A stretch of 64,000 nt of DNA from Leeuwenhoekiella aestuarii (lineage in GTDB: Bacteria; Bacteroidota; Bacteroidia; Flavobacteriales; Flavobacteriaceae): the NCBI RefSeq assembly GCF_004104055.1, contig NZ_QOVJ01000005.1:62001-126000 (forward strand). Direction: 5' to 3'. Shown in pieces: positions 47,592 to 55,543 of this stretch. Each line of letters opens with the position of its first letter. Within the stretch, counting starts at the first letter, position 1. The notes beneath the pieces are model-generated. The model was not told the DNA's origin. It did no database searches and worked only from the letters and a program-made list of their open reading frames with translations. Position numbers and translations under genes: made by a program.

Positions 47592-48214
47592 GTTTATATC
47601 CACCTCAACACCATCAGGAATCTCAGTTTGAAAACGTCATCAAAACGATTGAAACATTTCCTCTGGCTCAGTTGATTTCAGTTTATAACAACAAACCTAT
47701 AATCACACATTTGCCATTAAGATATTCTAGAAATGAAAAGTTCGGGACTCTCAGCGGACATATAGATAACATTAACCCCCAACTCAAGAATTTAAAACAG
47801 GGAGCTACTTCTACACTTGTTTTTAATGGGCCTGACATCTATATTTCACCCAGTATTTATAGCACTAAACAACTACCTACCTGGAATTATATCAAAGTAC
47901 ATTTAGAAGGAAAAGTAAACCGGATTTTAAGTAATGACGAACTTAAAATGGAGCTGATAGAACTCACTAAATTTCTTGAGGGCTCTGATCAAAAATATAT
48001 TCTAGAAAAAGAAGACCCCCGGATGGAAGCCTTTGTAAATTATGTTACCGGTTTTGAACTAGAAATTACAGCCTGGGAAGGGAAATTTAAATTATCGCAA
48101 GACAAAAACAAAAAAGATCAAACCGCTGCTAAACATGAGCTTGCAACAAATTATACAGAAGTCATTCCTACCTATCTAGATTCGGTTTATGCTAACCACA
48201 TAAAAAAGGGCTAG
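47588..48214 (+). CDS. paiB: PaiB-family FMN-binding protein (putative negative transcriptional regulator)
   Basis: 208 residues. MSLYPPQHHQESQ, FPLAQLISVYNNKPIITHLP and LKQGATSTLVFNGPDIYISP match the PaiB split-barrel fold, as does PTWNYIKVHLEGKV. PaiB was described in Bacillus as a repressor of sporulation and degradative genes; many homologues are probably FMN-binding oxidoreductases. It shares ATGA with the preceding gene and its stop overlaps the convergent mpl stop. Confidence 0.88.
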   Translation: MSLYPPQHHQESQFENVIKTIETFPLAQLISVYNNKPIITHLPLRYSRNEKFGTLSGHIDNINPQLKNLKQGATSTLVFNGPDIYISPSIYSTKQLPTWNYIKVHLEGKVNRILSNDELKMELIELTKFLEGSDQKYILEKEDPRMEAFVNYVTGFELEITAWEGKFKLSQDKNKKDQTAAKHELATNYTEVIPTYLDSVYANHIKKG

Positions 48215-49563
48215 AGCATATTTTGCACACTATCAAAATCTAACCCACCATAATTACCACTACTCATAAGTAATAACACAGAATTTTTGAATTCCTGCTC
48301 GTTTAGATAATTTTTAAAATCAGCGGAATCTGTAAAAATTATAAGATCCTCACGCTCAAAAGCTGCTGCTATTTGCTCTTTACTGATCGCATCGAGTTTT
48401 TTTACCGCAACTGCTTCAGGGGAATAAAAAACCACCGCTTCTTCAGCAGCGTCTAAAGCTCCTTTATATCCTTTTATAAATTCGGCGTTAAGGCTACTGT
48501 ATGTATGTAATTCTAAGCAGGCAATAAGTTTACGATCTGGAAACTGATTCTTAACTGCTTGGGTAGTTGCCGCTACCTTACTAGGCGAGTGTGCAAAATC
48601 TTTGAAGGCAATATTATCAGCGGTCTCCCCTATTTTTTCCAGACGTTTTGCCGCCCCCTCAAAACTGGCGATAGCCTCATAGAAGTCATCTTCATCAACA
48701 CCCATATGCTGACAAATCCATTTTGCGCCGGCAAGATTGCTCAGATTGTGCTTTCCGAAAACAGATATTGGCATGGGGCCTTCTGGAGTTTCTAACAGCG
48801 TTTCTCCATTCTCAATCGTATATTCTGGTGTGGTGTAAGGATGCTTTCTGGTGGGAGCTGTAGCAGCTTCAGCAATGCGTTTAACCTCAGCATCTTCTTC
48901 ATTATAAACTAAAATTCCGCCTCGTGAAATAGAACCTGCAAAGATCTCAAACTGCTCAACATAATTCTTGTAAGTAGGAAACACATTCACGTGATCCCAG
49001 GCAATACCACTTATCAAAGCAATGTTAGGTTTATATAAATGGAATTTGGGTCTGCGGTCTATTGGTGAAGAGAGATATTCATCACCTTCAAGCAAAATAA
49101 AATCGTTCTCTTCAGTTAAATGAACCATTGTCTCAAAACCCGGTAACTGGGCACCAACCATAAAATCAACTTCGCGATCGTGATAATGCAACACGTGCAA
49201 AATCATCGATGTAATTGTGGTCTTACCATGAGAACCGCCAATTACAACGCGGGTTTTTTCTTTAGCCTGCTCGAATAAAAATTCCGGATAACTGTAGATT
49301 TTAAGTCCGAGTTCTTGCGCTTTTAGCAATTCTGAATTGTCAGGCTTCGCGTGCATTCCTAAAATAACAGCATCCAGATTCTCTTCAATTTTATCAGGAA
49401 ACCAACCTAATTCTTCTGGCAACAAATCATAGTTTGCCAAACGGGATTTAGAAGGTTCAAAAATGGCGTCATCGCTTCCGCTTATCTGATATCCTTTGTG
49501 ATGTAATGCTAAAGCCAAATTGTGCATAGCGCTACCGCCAATTGCTATAAAATGTACACGCAT
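48211..49563 (-). CDS. mpl: UDP-N-acetylmuramate:tripeptide ligase, Mpl-type Mur ligase
   Basis: 450 residues. The N-terminal Rossmann part reads VHFIAIGGSAMHNLALALHH with SGSDDAIFEPS; the ATP P-loop is VVIGGSHGKTTITSMIL; the central domain has LISGIAWDHVNVFPTYKNYV and the C-terminal has DFAHSPSKVAATTQAVKNQF. The missing MurC-type glycine pattern and the length favour Mpl, which reattaches recycled murein tripeptide to UDP-MurNAc. A MurC-like role is the alternative. The gene overlaps paiB tail-to-tail. Confidence 0.85.
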   Translation of the reverse strand: MRVHFIAIGGSAMHNLALALHHKGYQISGSDDAIFEPSKSRLANYDLLPEELGWFPDKIEENLDAVILGMHAKPDNSELLKAQELGLKIYSYPEFLFEQAKEKTRVVIGGSHGKTTITSMILHVLHYHDREVDFMVGAQLPGFETMVHLTEENDFILLEGDEYLSSPIDRRPKFHLYKPNIALISGIAWDHVNVFPTYKNYVEQFEIFAGSISRGGILVYNEEDAEVKRIAEAATAPTRKHPYTTPEYTIENGETLLETPEGPMPISVFGKHNLSNLAGAKWICQHMGVDEDDFYEAIASFEGAAKRLEKIGETADNIAFKDFAHSPSKVAATTQAVKNQFPDRKLIACLELHTYSSLNAEFIKGYKGALDAAEEAVVFYSPEAVAVKKLDAISKEQIAAAFEREDLIIFTDSADFKNYLNEQEFKNSVLLLMSSGNYGGLDFDSVQNML

Positions 49564-49640
49564 AGTCTGTAATTGCTGTTAAAATAGAAGATGCAAGTTA
49601 AGAAATCAACAGCATCAAAAGCGACCGAAATACAAGTATT

Positions 49641-50600
49641 CTATAATTTAGAAATACGTTCTTTTTCCTCTAAAGCTTGCTCAAAATCAGGCTTATCGGC
49701 AAGAGCCAGATTGATATAGTGAATTGCGTGAGTCTTGTCGCCCCTATTTTTATAGATCTGAGCCATACGATAATGTGCCCAACTAACCGGCACCCCGTCT
49801 TTTACAGAATGATTTTCGATATAATGCTTAAGACTTGCTAACCCTAAATCGGGCTCGATATTAAATTCTGCTGCAATTTTACCTATCTGATAATTGATCT
49901 GGTTACGCTTGTGAAGTTTCAGACTAGAAGCTGCTGTATCCAAGGCTTTTTTAGGCTCATTCTTTTTCTCATACAGATTAATTAGCTTTTCATAAGTGGT
50001 AGGAGATCCTCCCACTTCAATAGCCTTTTTATAAAGCGCTTCTGCATTTTTCATATCCTTCTTATATTCGGCTACATAGCCTCTTGCGAGATAACCATCT
50101 ACCGGAGATATATTTTGAAGTTCCATCGCATAAGCTTCAGCTTTTTTCTCGCTTCCACCGATGATTCCCGGAAGCTGAAGGTATAATTCTACAAGTGCCC
50201 AGCGTGTTTCTATATGTTTAGGATCTAATTCTGCAGCACGGGTAAAATGTTTTTTGATATCGTCTATATAAGTAAGCGCGCGCAATTTGCTACTATTTAA
50301 AGCTTTCATACCCAAAGCTCCACCATATTTAAAATTAAAATTAGCACTAGAAGGATTCTCTTCTAAAAGTTCCTCATAATAAGTTATGGCATCGTCCCAA
50401 TTTTCTTTGTAAGAAGCTATATCACCCAGATATTCGCGCGTTTTAGCATCATTAGGATGCTGTTTTAAGTAAGCTAAAAATATAGGTTTTGCCTTATCAA
50501 AATTTTCAGCTTTAAAATATCCTTCAGCTTTTTGAAAATCTGTTTTTTGAGCCAATACTGTTGCTGAAAAAAGTAGAAAAAAAAGAATCCTTAAATGCAT
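49641..50600 (-). CDS. Exported tetratricopeptide-repeat protein
   Basis: 319 residues. The signal peptide is LRILFFLLFSATVLAQ. About seven TPR-like helix pairs follow, e.g. AEGYFKAENFDKAKPIFLAY, AITYYEELLEENPSSANFNF and KGYVAEY-type repeats up to HYINLALADKPDFEQALEEK. TPR proteins are scaffolds for protein complexes; this one is probably periplasmic. It has its own promoter box at 50617. Confidence 0.82.
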   Translation of the reverse strand: MHLRILFFLLFSATVLAQKTDFQKAEGYFKAENFDKAKPIFLAYLKQHPNDAKTREYLGDIASYKENWDDAITYYEELLEENPSSANFNFKYGGALGMKALNSSKLRALTYIDDIKKHFTRAAELDPKHIETRWALVELYLQLPGIIGGSEKKAEAYAMELQNISPVDGYLARGYVAEYKKDMKNAEALYKKAIEVGGSPTTYEKLINLYEKKNEPKKALDTAASSLKLHKRNQINYQIGKIAAEFNIEPDLGLASLKHYIENHSVKDGVPVSWAHYRMAQIYKNRGDKTHAIHYINLALADKPDFEQALEEKERISKL

Positions 50601-50616
50601 ATCTGGTTGTTTGAGT

Positions 50617-50624
50617 CAAATCTA
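50617..50624 (-). promoter_or_regulatory. TAGATTTG promoter box for the TPR gene
   Basis: Minus-strand TAGATTTG matches TAnnTTTG and stands 16 bases before the ATG at 50600. No distinct TTG partner was found. Confidence 0.4.
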
Positions 50625-50670
50625 AACAAAAAGCAGACCACTATAGTAAATGAATCTTGAAACTGAACTA

Positions 50671-51195
50671 TTATTTCTCCGGCGGAAATTCTGAGAAGAC
50701 CTTTTGAACGATTTTAGTAAAATACGCTACCCGATCCTGAGGGTTCGTATTTACGGCAACATTACTATCGTTAACAGCCTGCCAGACTAAAATATCCTTA
50801 CGTGCATCAACTAGATCAAACGTGATGGTCTGATGGTCTTTTCTTCCGCCTAGCGGAATACCGGCACCTACACTTACTCCGCCTCCATAACTACCCCCTC
50901 CTACTCCTATTCCCACTGAATTTTGAGGTGCAGCCTCATACTGCTCTACGACAATGTTGATGAGTAAATCTGGAGTTTCAGATTTTGAAAATCCATTTGA
51001 TTGCATCACAAGATCAGTTGCATCCATAAGGCGATTATCGTCAAGCTGGCTCATACCAGTTTGCATTTCTCCTATGTAGTTATAAGTCTTGTAGGTGCTG
51101 AAATTTATCTGCTCATCATAGTCATAAGCCACTTTGGTACTTCCGCAAGAGAAAAGCGTAGTTGTAAGGACTAAAAATAAAAAATGCTTCATCAT
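50671..51195 (-). CDS. DUF4136 lipoprotein
   Basis: 174 residues. Lipobox LFSCG (Cys17) after a short signal peptide, then the DUF4136 pattern: VAYDYDEQINFSTYKTYNYI, LLINIVVEQYEAAPQN, a glycine-rich GIGVGGGSYGGGVSVGAGIP turn, and LVDARKDILVWQAVNDSN. These are envelope lipoproteins of unknown function, widespread in Bacteroidetes. It is flanked by obg and the TPR gene on the same strand, with 68-70 bases on each side. Confidence 0.85.
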   Translation of the reverse strand: MMKHFLFLVLTTTLFSCGSTKVAYDYDEQINFSTYKTYNYIGEMQTGMSQLDDNRLMDATDLVMQSNGFSKSETPDLLINIVVEQYEAAPQNSVGIGVGGGSYGGGVSVGAGIPLGGRKDHQTITFDLVDARKDILVWQAVNDSNVAVNTNPQDRVAYFTKIVQKVFSEFPPEK

Positions 51196-51263
51196 ATCTT
51201 TTCTTTTAAAAATAGATAAAATGAAGCACCTTATGAGTCAATAAAATCCTAAAATAAGAAAAG

Positions 51264-52277
51264 TTATTCTTGTACTGCAGGACGATTAAGCATCGCCCAC
51301 AAACGATCTTTTAATTGCGTAAGACCTTGCTGAGCCACAGACGAAATAAACAAATACTCAACGGGTAAGTTCTTGTCCAGTTCGGTTTTAAGTTCTGCTT
51401 TTAACTCTTCATCAAGCATATCGCATTTTGTTATAGCTATTAGTTTGTCTTTATCTAATAATTCCGGATTATATTTCTCGAGTTCGTGCAATAAAATTTG
51501 ATACTGTTCAGACACGTCAGGTGCATCTGCAGGAATCATAAATAGCAAGGTTGAATTGCGCTCTATATGTCTAAGGAAACGGTAACCAAGTCCTTTACCT
51601 TCAGCAGCACCTTCAATAATTCCGGGAATATCTGCAATTACAAAGGTTTGAAAATCTCTGTACTGAACGATCCCTAAATTAGGTTTTAGTGTTGTAAACT
51701 CGTAGTTAGCAATCTTAGGTTTTGCTGCCGTGATTACAGAAAGTAATGTAGACTTCCCAGCATTAGGAAATCCTACCAGACCTACATCTGCAAGAACCTT
51801 AAGCTCTAATGTAACATCTACTTCTTTGCCACCTATACCAGGTTGTGCATAGCGAGGAGTTTGATTTGTAGAGGTCTTAAAATGTGAATTTCCTAAACCT
51901 CCCATACCACCTTCGGCAATGATATATTCTTGCCCTTCTTCGGTGATCTCTTTAAGTATTTCCTGAGTTTCAGTATCGCGTATCACTGTTCCCAGTGGAA
52001 CTTCAATATACATATCTTCTCCATCTGCACCGGTACTGGTTTGTTTACTACCATTACCTCCGTGACCAGCTTTTATGTGCCTTTTAAATTTGAGGTGTAA
52101 TAACGTCCACAAATTAGGATTTGCACGCGCAATGATATGTCCTCCACGACCACCATCTCCACCATCAGGACCACCTTTTGTGACGAATTTCTCGCGTCGC
52201 AAATGGGCAGAACCTGCACCTCCCTTTCCTGAAGACACATGCATTTTTACGTAATCAACAAAATTTCCTTCGGTCAT
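51264..52277 (-). CDS. obg: Obg/CgtA ribosome-assembly GTPase
   Basis: 337 residues. The glycine-rich Obg domain ([15 protein letters not shown], then [19 protein letters not shown]) is followed by a GTPase domain: G1 [15 protein letters not shown]3 [16 protein letters not shown]4 ITKCDML, G5 SSVAQQ. The C-terminal OCT domain found in some phyla is absent, as usual for Bacteroidetes. Obg works in 50S maturation and the stringent response. It lies 67 bases downstream of the hpt-adk fusion. Confidence 0.97.
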   Translation of the reverse strand: MTEGNFVDYVKMHVSSGKGGAGSAHLRREKFVTKGGPDGGDGGRGGHIIARANPNLWTLLHLKFKRHIKAGHGGNGSKQTSTGADGEDMYIEVPLGTVIRDTETQEILKEITEEGQEYIIAEGGMGGLGNSHFKTSTNQTPRYAQPGIGGKEVDVTLELKVLADVGLVGFPNAGKSTLLSVITAAKPKIANYEFTTLKPNLGIVQYRDFQTFVIADIPGIIEGAAEGKGLGYRFLRHIERNSTLLFMIPADAPDVSEQYQILLHELEKYNPELLDKDKLIAITKCDMLDEELKAELKTELDKNLPVEYLFISSVAQQGLTQLKDRLWAMLNRPAVQE

Positions 52278-52344
52278 ACCGGATTTAAAAGTTTTAAGTT
52301 TTAAAAACTGAATTCTCAGCTTCTAAAACTTGTATTTATATAAT

Positions 52345-53451
52345 TTACAGCTTGTCTATAACTGAGCTTAGACGTGTTGTGATCTCATTGATTTCACCTA
52401 CACCATCCACTCCGTAATATTTATCTTGTTTCTGGTAATAGCCTTTTAAAATGGCAGTCTCATCATAATACACTTTAATACGATTACGTATAACAGCCTC
52501 GTCTGCATCATCTTTTCTACCAGAAGTTTTTCCGCGCTCTAGAAGACGTTTTACTAAGATCTCATCATCTACTTCTAGAGCAATCATTGCTGCAACTTGA
52601 GTTCCTTTCTCTTCTAAAAGCACATCTAAAGCTTCAGCCTGCGCAGTAGTTCTTGGGAACCCGTCAAAAATAAATCCGTTAGCATCTGGTGTTTTATCTA
52701 CTTCAGCACTAAGCATATCAATGGTAACCGTATCTGGCACCAACTGACCTTTATCAATATATGATTTTGCCAGAGTACCCAATTTGGTAGCACTTTTAAT
52801 ATTGTATCTAAAAACATCTCCCGTAGAAATATGAATCAGATTGTATTTTTCTTTTAAAAAAGAGGCTTGTGTACCCTTACCTGCTCCCGGAGGGCCAAAC
52901 AATACCAGATTAGTCATCTTTGTGGTTTTAAGTTTATAAATCGCGTTGAGGTTACGCCCCAAGCCGTTATAATCTAAGCCATAACCTACGATAAAATCAT
53001 TAGGAATTTCAAGGCCTACGTAATGTATTTTGTACTCTTTTGTATAGGAACCGGGTTTAAAAAACAAACTCGCAATACAGTATTTATTAACTCCGGCGAT
53101 CACCATCATTTGGGTGATCTTTTCAATAGTATTACCACTATCTACAATATCTTCAATAACAACAACCTCACGCTCTTCAAGATCTGCCTCAAGCGGAATA
53201 TGTATTTGTACTTGTCCTGTACTTGCCGTCCCATCATAAGAACTCATCTTGATGAATTCTACCTCACAGTCTCCTTCAAACCGACTTAGAAGTTCGGTCG
53301 CAAATTTGTAAGCCCCGTTGAGTACTACCAAAAAAACAGGTCGCTTACCTTTAAAGTCTCTGTTGATGGCTAACGCAACCTCATCTATTGCATGGAGTAA
53401 TTCTTCTTCAGAAATATACTCTTCAAACTGGAGTCCGTTTAATGTAATCAT
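52345..53451 (-). CDS. hpt-adk: Fused hypoxanthine phosphoribosyltransferase-adenylate kinase
   Basis: 368 residues. Residues 1 to ~175 are a complete HPRT: VLNGAYKFATELL, the PRPP-binding motif VVVIEDIVDSGNTIEKI, and the IPNDFIVGYGLDYNG hood. Only TTK separates this from residues 179-368, a complete 190-residue adenylate kinase: LVLFGPPGAGKGTQAS P-loop, HISTGDVFR, FDGFPRTTAQAEAL and LLERGKTSGRKDDA lid, the short zinc-free type. HPRT makes IMP/GMP from bases and PRPP; Adk balances AMP, ADP and ATP. Met179 (ATG at 52917) could also start a separate Adk. No frameshift or stop lies between the two. Confidence 0.93.
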   Translation of the reverse strand: MITLNGLQFEEYISEEELLHAIDEVALAINRDFKGKRPVFLVVLNGAYKFATELLSRFEGDCEVEFIKMSSYDGTASTGQVQIHIPLEADLEEREVVVIEDIVDSGNTIEKITQMMVIAGVNKYCIASLFFKPGSYTKEYKIHYVGLEIPNDFIVGYGLDYNGLGRNLNAIYKLKTTKMTNLVLFGPPGAGKGTQASFLKEKYNLIHISTGDVFRYNIKSATKLGTLAKSYIDKGQLVPDTVTIDMLSAEVDKTPDANGFIFDGFPRTTAQAEALDVLLEEKGTQVAAMIALEVDDEILVKRLLERGKTSGRKDDADEAVIRNRIKVYYDETAILKGYYQKQDKYYGVDGVGEINEITTRLSSVIDKL

Positions 53452-53482
53452 GGCTGACGTGATAGTCGTTTAAACTAAGCCG

Positions 53483-53490
53483 CAAAGATA
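53483..53490 (-). promoter_or_regulatory. TATCTTTG promoter box for the hpt-adk gene
   Basis: Minus-strand TATCTTTG matches TAnnTTTG, 31 bases before the ATG at 53451, giving a short leader. No TTG was seen at the expected distance. Confidence 0.45.
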
Positions 53491-53613
53491 CATATTGTTA
53501 ATGAATATCATTGTGAGCCTCTTTCAATTACACAAAGAAGCTTAAAATAAAAATCTACGGGGTTTAAATCGAAGTATTTCGGTAAGCGCCTCGGCAATCT
53601 GTATGTAAAAAGT

Positions 53614-53621
53614 TACTTTTG
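53614..53621 (+). promoter_or_regulatory. TACTTTTG promoter box for purK-purE
   Basis: TACTTTTG fits TAnnTTTG and lies 72 bases before the purK ATG. The intervening leader has no purine-riboswitch-like fold that I can recognise. Confidence 0.4.
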
Positions 53622-53693
53622 TAAGATAAATTTTAGACGAGTAACCCCTAATTATTTAAATCTCGAGTATCGAGTAAAAAAGACACTACTTTA

Positions 53694-54851
53694 ATGATAT
53701 CTTATTTTTCTTCTGATTTTAAACTTGCCATACTGGGCGGTGGTCAATTGGGCAAAATGCTCCTTTATGAAACACGCAAATTTGATATTCAAACTCTGGT
53801 TTTAGACCCCATTCCTGAAGCTCCTTCTCGACTTGCTGCAAATTATTTTGAGCAAGGTGATTTGATGGACTTTGAAACGGTTTACAATTTTGGAAAAAAA
53901 GCCGATGTAGTCACTTTTGAGATTGAAGCTGTAAATGTAGATGCGCTTGAAAAGCTAGAAGCAGACGGAATTATAGTGTATCCTAGCCCAAAAACTTTGC
54001 GCAAGATTCAGGATAAAGGAGTTCAAAAAGATTTTTATACCGAGAAAAATATACCAACGGCCCCTTACAAACACTTTGCAAAACTAGAAGACTTGAAGCT
54101 TGCCATTACTGCAAATCAAACGAGTTTTCCTTTTGTATGGAAAAGTTGTCGCGGGGGTTATGACGGTAAAGGAGTTCAAGTTGTGCGCTCACAAGAGGAT
54201 CTTGAAAAACTTGCGGATACACCTTGTATTGCAGAAGATATGATCCCGTTTAAAAATGAACTGGCAGTCATTGTAGTTCGCAATCCTAAAGGTGAAGTAA
54301 AAAGCTATCCTGTTGTAGAAATGGAATTTCATCCTGAAGCCAATCAGGTTGAATATGTGATTTGCCCGGGTCGAATAAACGATAAAGTTGCTGCAAAAGC
54401 ACGAGAAGTTGCCACTCAGGTTTCTGAAGCTTTTGAACATGTAGGTTTGCTTGCTGTTGAGCTGTTTCAGACCGAAGATGACCAGATTCTGGTTAACGAA
54501 GTGGCTCCAAGACCTCACAACAGCGGTCACTACAGCATAGAAGGAAGTTATACCAATCAGTTTGAGCAACATTTACGTGCGATTTTAGATCTTCCGTTAG
54601 GAGAAACAGAAAGTAAAATTGGCGCTGTAATGGTAAATCTTGTAGGTGAAGAAGGTTTTACCGGAGACGTCTTCTATGAAAAAATCGAAGATATTATGGC
54701 GCTTAAAGGCGTTACCCCGCATATCTATGGAAAGCGCGAGACCAGACCTTTTAGAAAAATGGGTCACGTCACCATAGTTAACAGTGATCTAAGTGAAGCA
54801 CGCAGAATTGCTGAAGAAGTTAAAAAAACAATACGAGTAATTACAAAATAG
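53694..54851 (+). CDS. purK: N5-carboxyaminoimidazole ribonucleotide synthase
   Basis: 385 residues, ATP-grasp fold: KLAILGGGQLGKMLLYETRK at the N-terminus, FPFVWKSCRGGYDGKGVQVV in the ATP site, and LLAVELFQTEDDQILVNEVA and RPHNSGHYSIEG near the C-terminus. It carboxylates AIR with bicarbonate and ATP in purine synthesis; PurE then isomerises the product. purE follows after 6 bases. Confidence 0.97.
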   Translation: MISYFSSDFKLAILGGGQLGKMLLYETRKFDIQTLVLDPIPEAPSRLAANYFEQGDLMDFETVYNFGKKADVVTFEIEAVNVDALEKLEADGIIVYPSPKTLRKIQDKGVQKDFYTEKNIPTAPYKHFAKLEDLKLAITANQTSFPFVWKSCRGGYDGKGVQVVRSQEDLEKLADTPCIAEDMIPFKNELAVIVVRNPKGEVKSYPVVEMEFHPEANQVEYVICPGRINDKVAAKAREVATQVSEAFEHVGLLAVELFQTEDDQILVNEVAPRPHNSGHYSIEGSYTNQFEQHLRAILDLPLGETESKIGAVMVNLVGEEGFTGDVFYEKIEDIMALKGVTPHIYGKRETRPFRKMGHVTIVNSDLSEARRIAEEVKKTIRVITK

Positions 54852-54857
54852 AAAACA

Positions 54858-55337
54858 ATGGTAGGAATCATAATGGGAAGCACCAGTGATATGCCGGTGA
54901 TGCAAGCTGCAATAGATATTCTTGAAAACTTTGGTATCGCTACTGAGGTAGACATCGTCTCTGCTCACCGTACACCAGATAAACTTTTTGATTATGGCAA
55001 AAATGCGCACGAGCGTGGTATTCAAGTAATTATTGCGGGTGCCGGTGGCGCAGCTCACCTTCCGGGAATGATCGCTTCGCTATCTCCTTTACCGGTCATT
55101 GGGGTTCCTGTAAAATCTCGTAACTCTATAGACGGATGGGATTCTGTTCTTTCTATACTACAAATGCCAGGCGGAGTTCCTGTAGCTACTGTTGCATTAG
55201 ATGGTGCTCAAAACGCGGGTATCCTTGCTGCTCAGATTCTTGGAGCTTCAGATGCTGTTATTCGCGAGAAAGTGATTCAATTTAAAACCGGCTTAAAAGA
55301 TAAGGTTATACAAGGCGCGGCTTCTATCAAGAAATAA
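54858..55337 (+). CDS. purE: N5-carboxyaminoimidazole ribonucleotide mutase
   Basis: 159 residues: GIIMGSTSDMPVMQAAIDIL, the VDIVSAHRTPDKLFDYGKNA active-site segment with the catalytic His, and IIAGAGGAAHLPGMIASL. It is the class I enzyme working after PurK. The two genes are separated by 6 bases and form one operon. Confidence 0.97.
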   Translation: MVGIIMGSTSDMPVMQAAIDILENFGIATEVDIVSAHRTPDKLFDYGKNAHERGIQVIIAGAGGAAHLPGMIASLSPLPVIGVPVKSRNSIDGWDSVLSILQMPGGVPVATVALDGAQNAGILAAQILGASDAVIREKVIQFKTGLKDKVIQGAASIKK

Positions 55338-55340
55338 AAA

Positions 55341-55359
55341 GAGCCGCTAAAAGCGGCTC
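55341..55359 (+). terminator. Hairpin after purE, weak terminator
   Basis: GAGCCGCT (55341-55348) pairs with AGCGGCTC (55352-55359), 3 bases after the purE stop. The stem is strong but no T run follows, so it may be a transcript-stabilising hairpin rather than a classical terminator. Confidence 0.45.
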
Positions 55360-55543
55360 AGCATAGAAATGTCAAGGTAAATTAAAGTATTTATTAACCA
55401 TTCTAAATATTATTAATCAAACCCATCTACAAATCTATTCTAGTTTTTTCAGTATTAAAATTAAACGAAATTAAACATAATACTCGACAAAAACATCATA
55501 ACTCTAGCTTAAATGCTTAATCTTTAAAAAACACTATAAGAAA

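Noticed and set aside
53622-53693. Purine riboswitch before purK
   Set aside because: The 72-base leader lacks the conserved junction pattern, and I see no matching three-stem fold.
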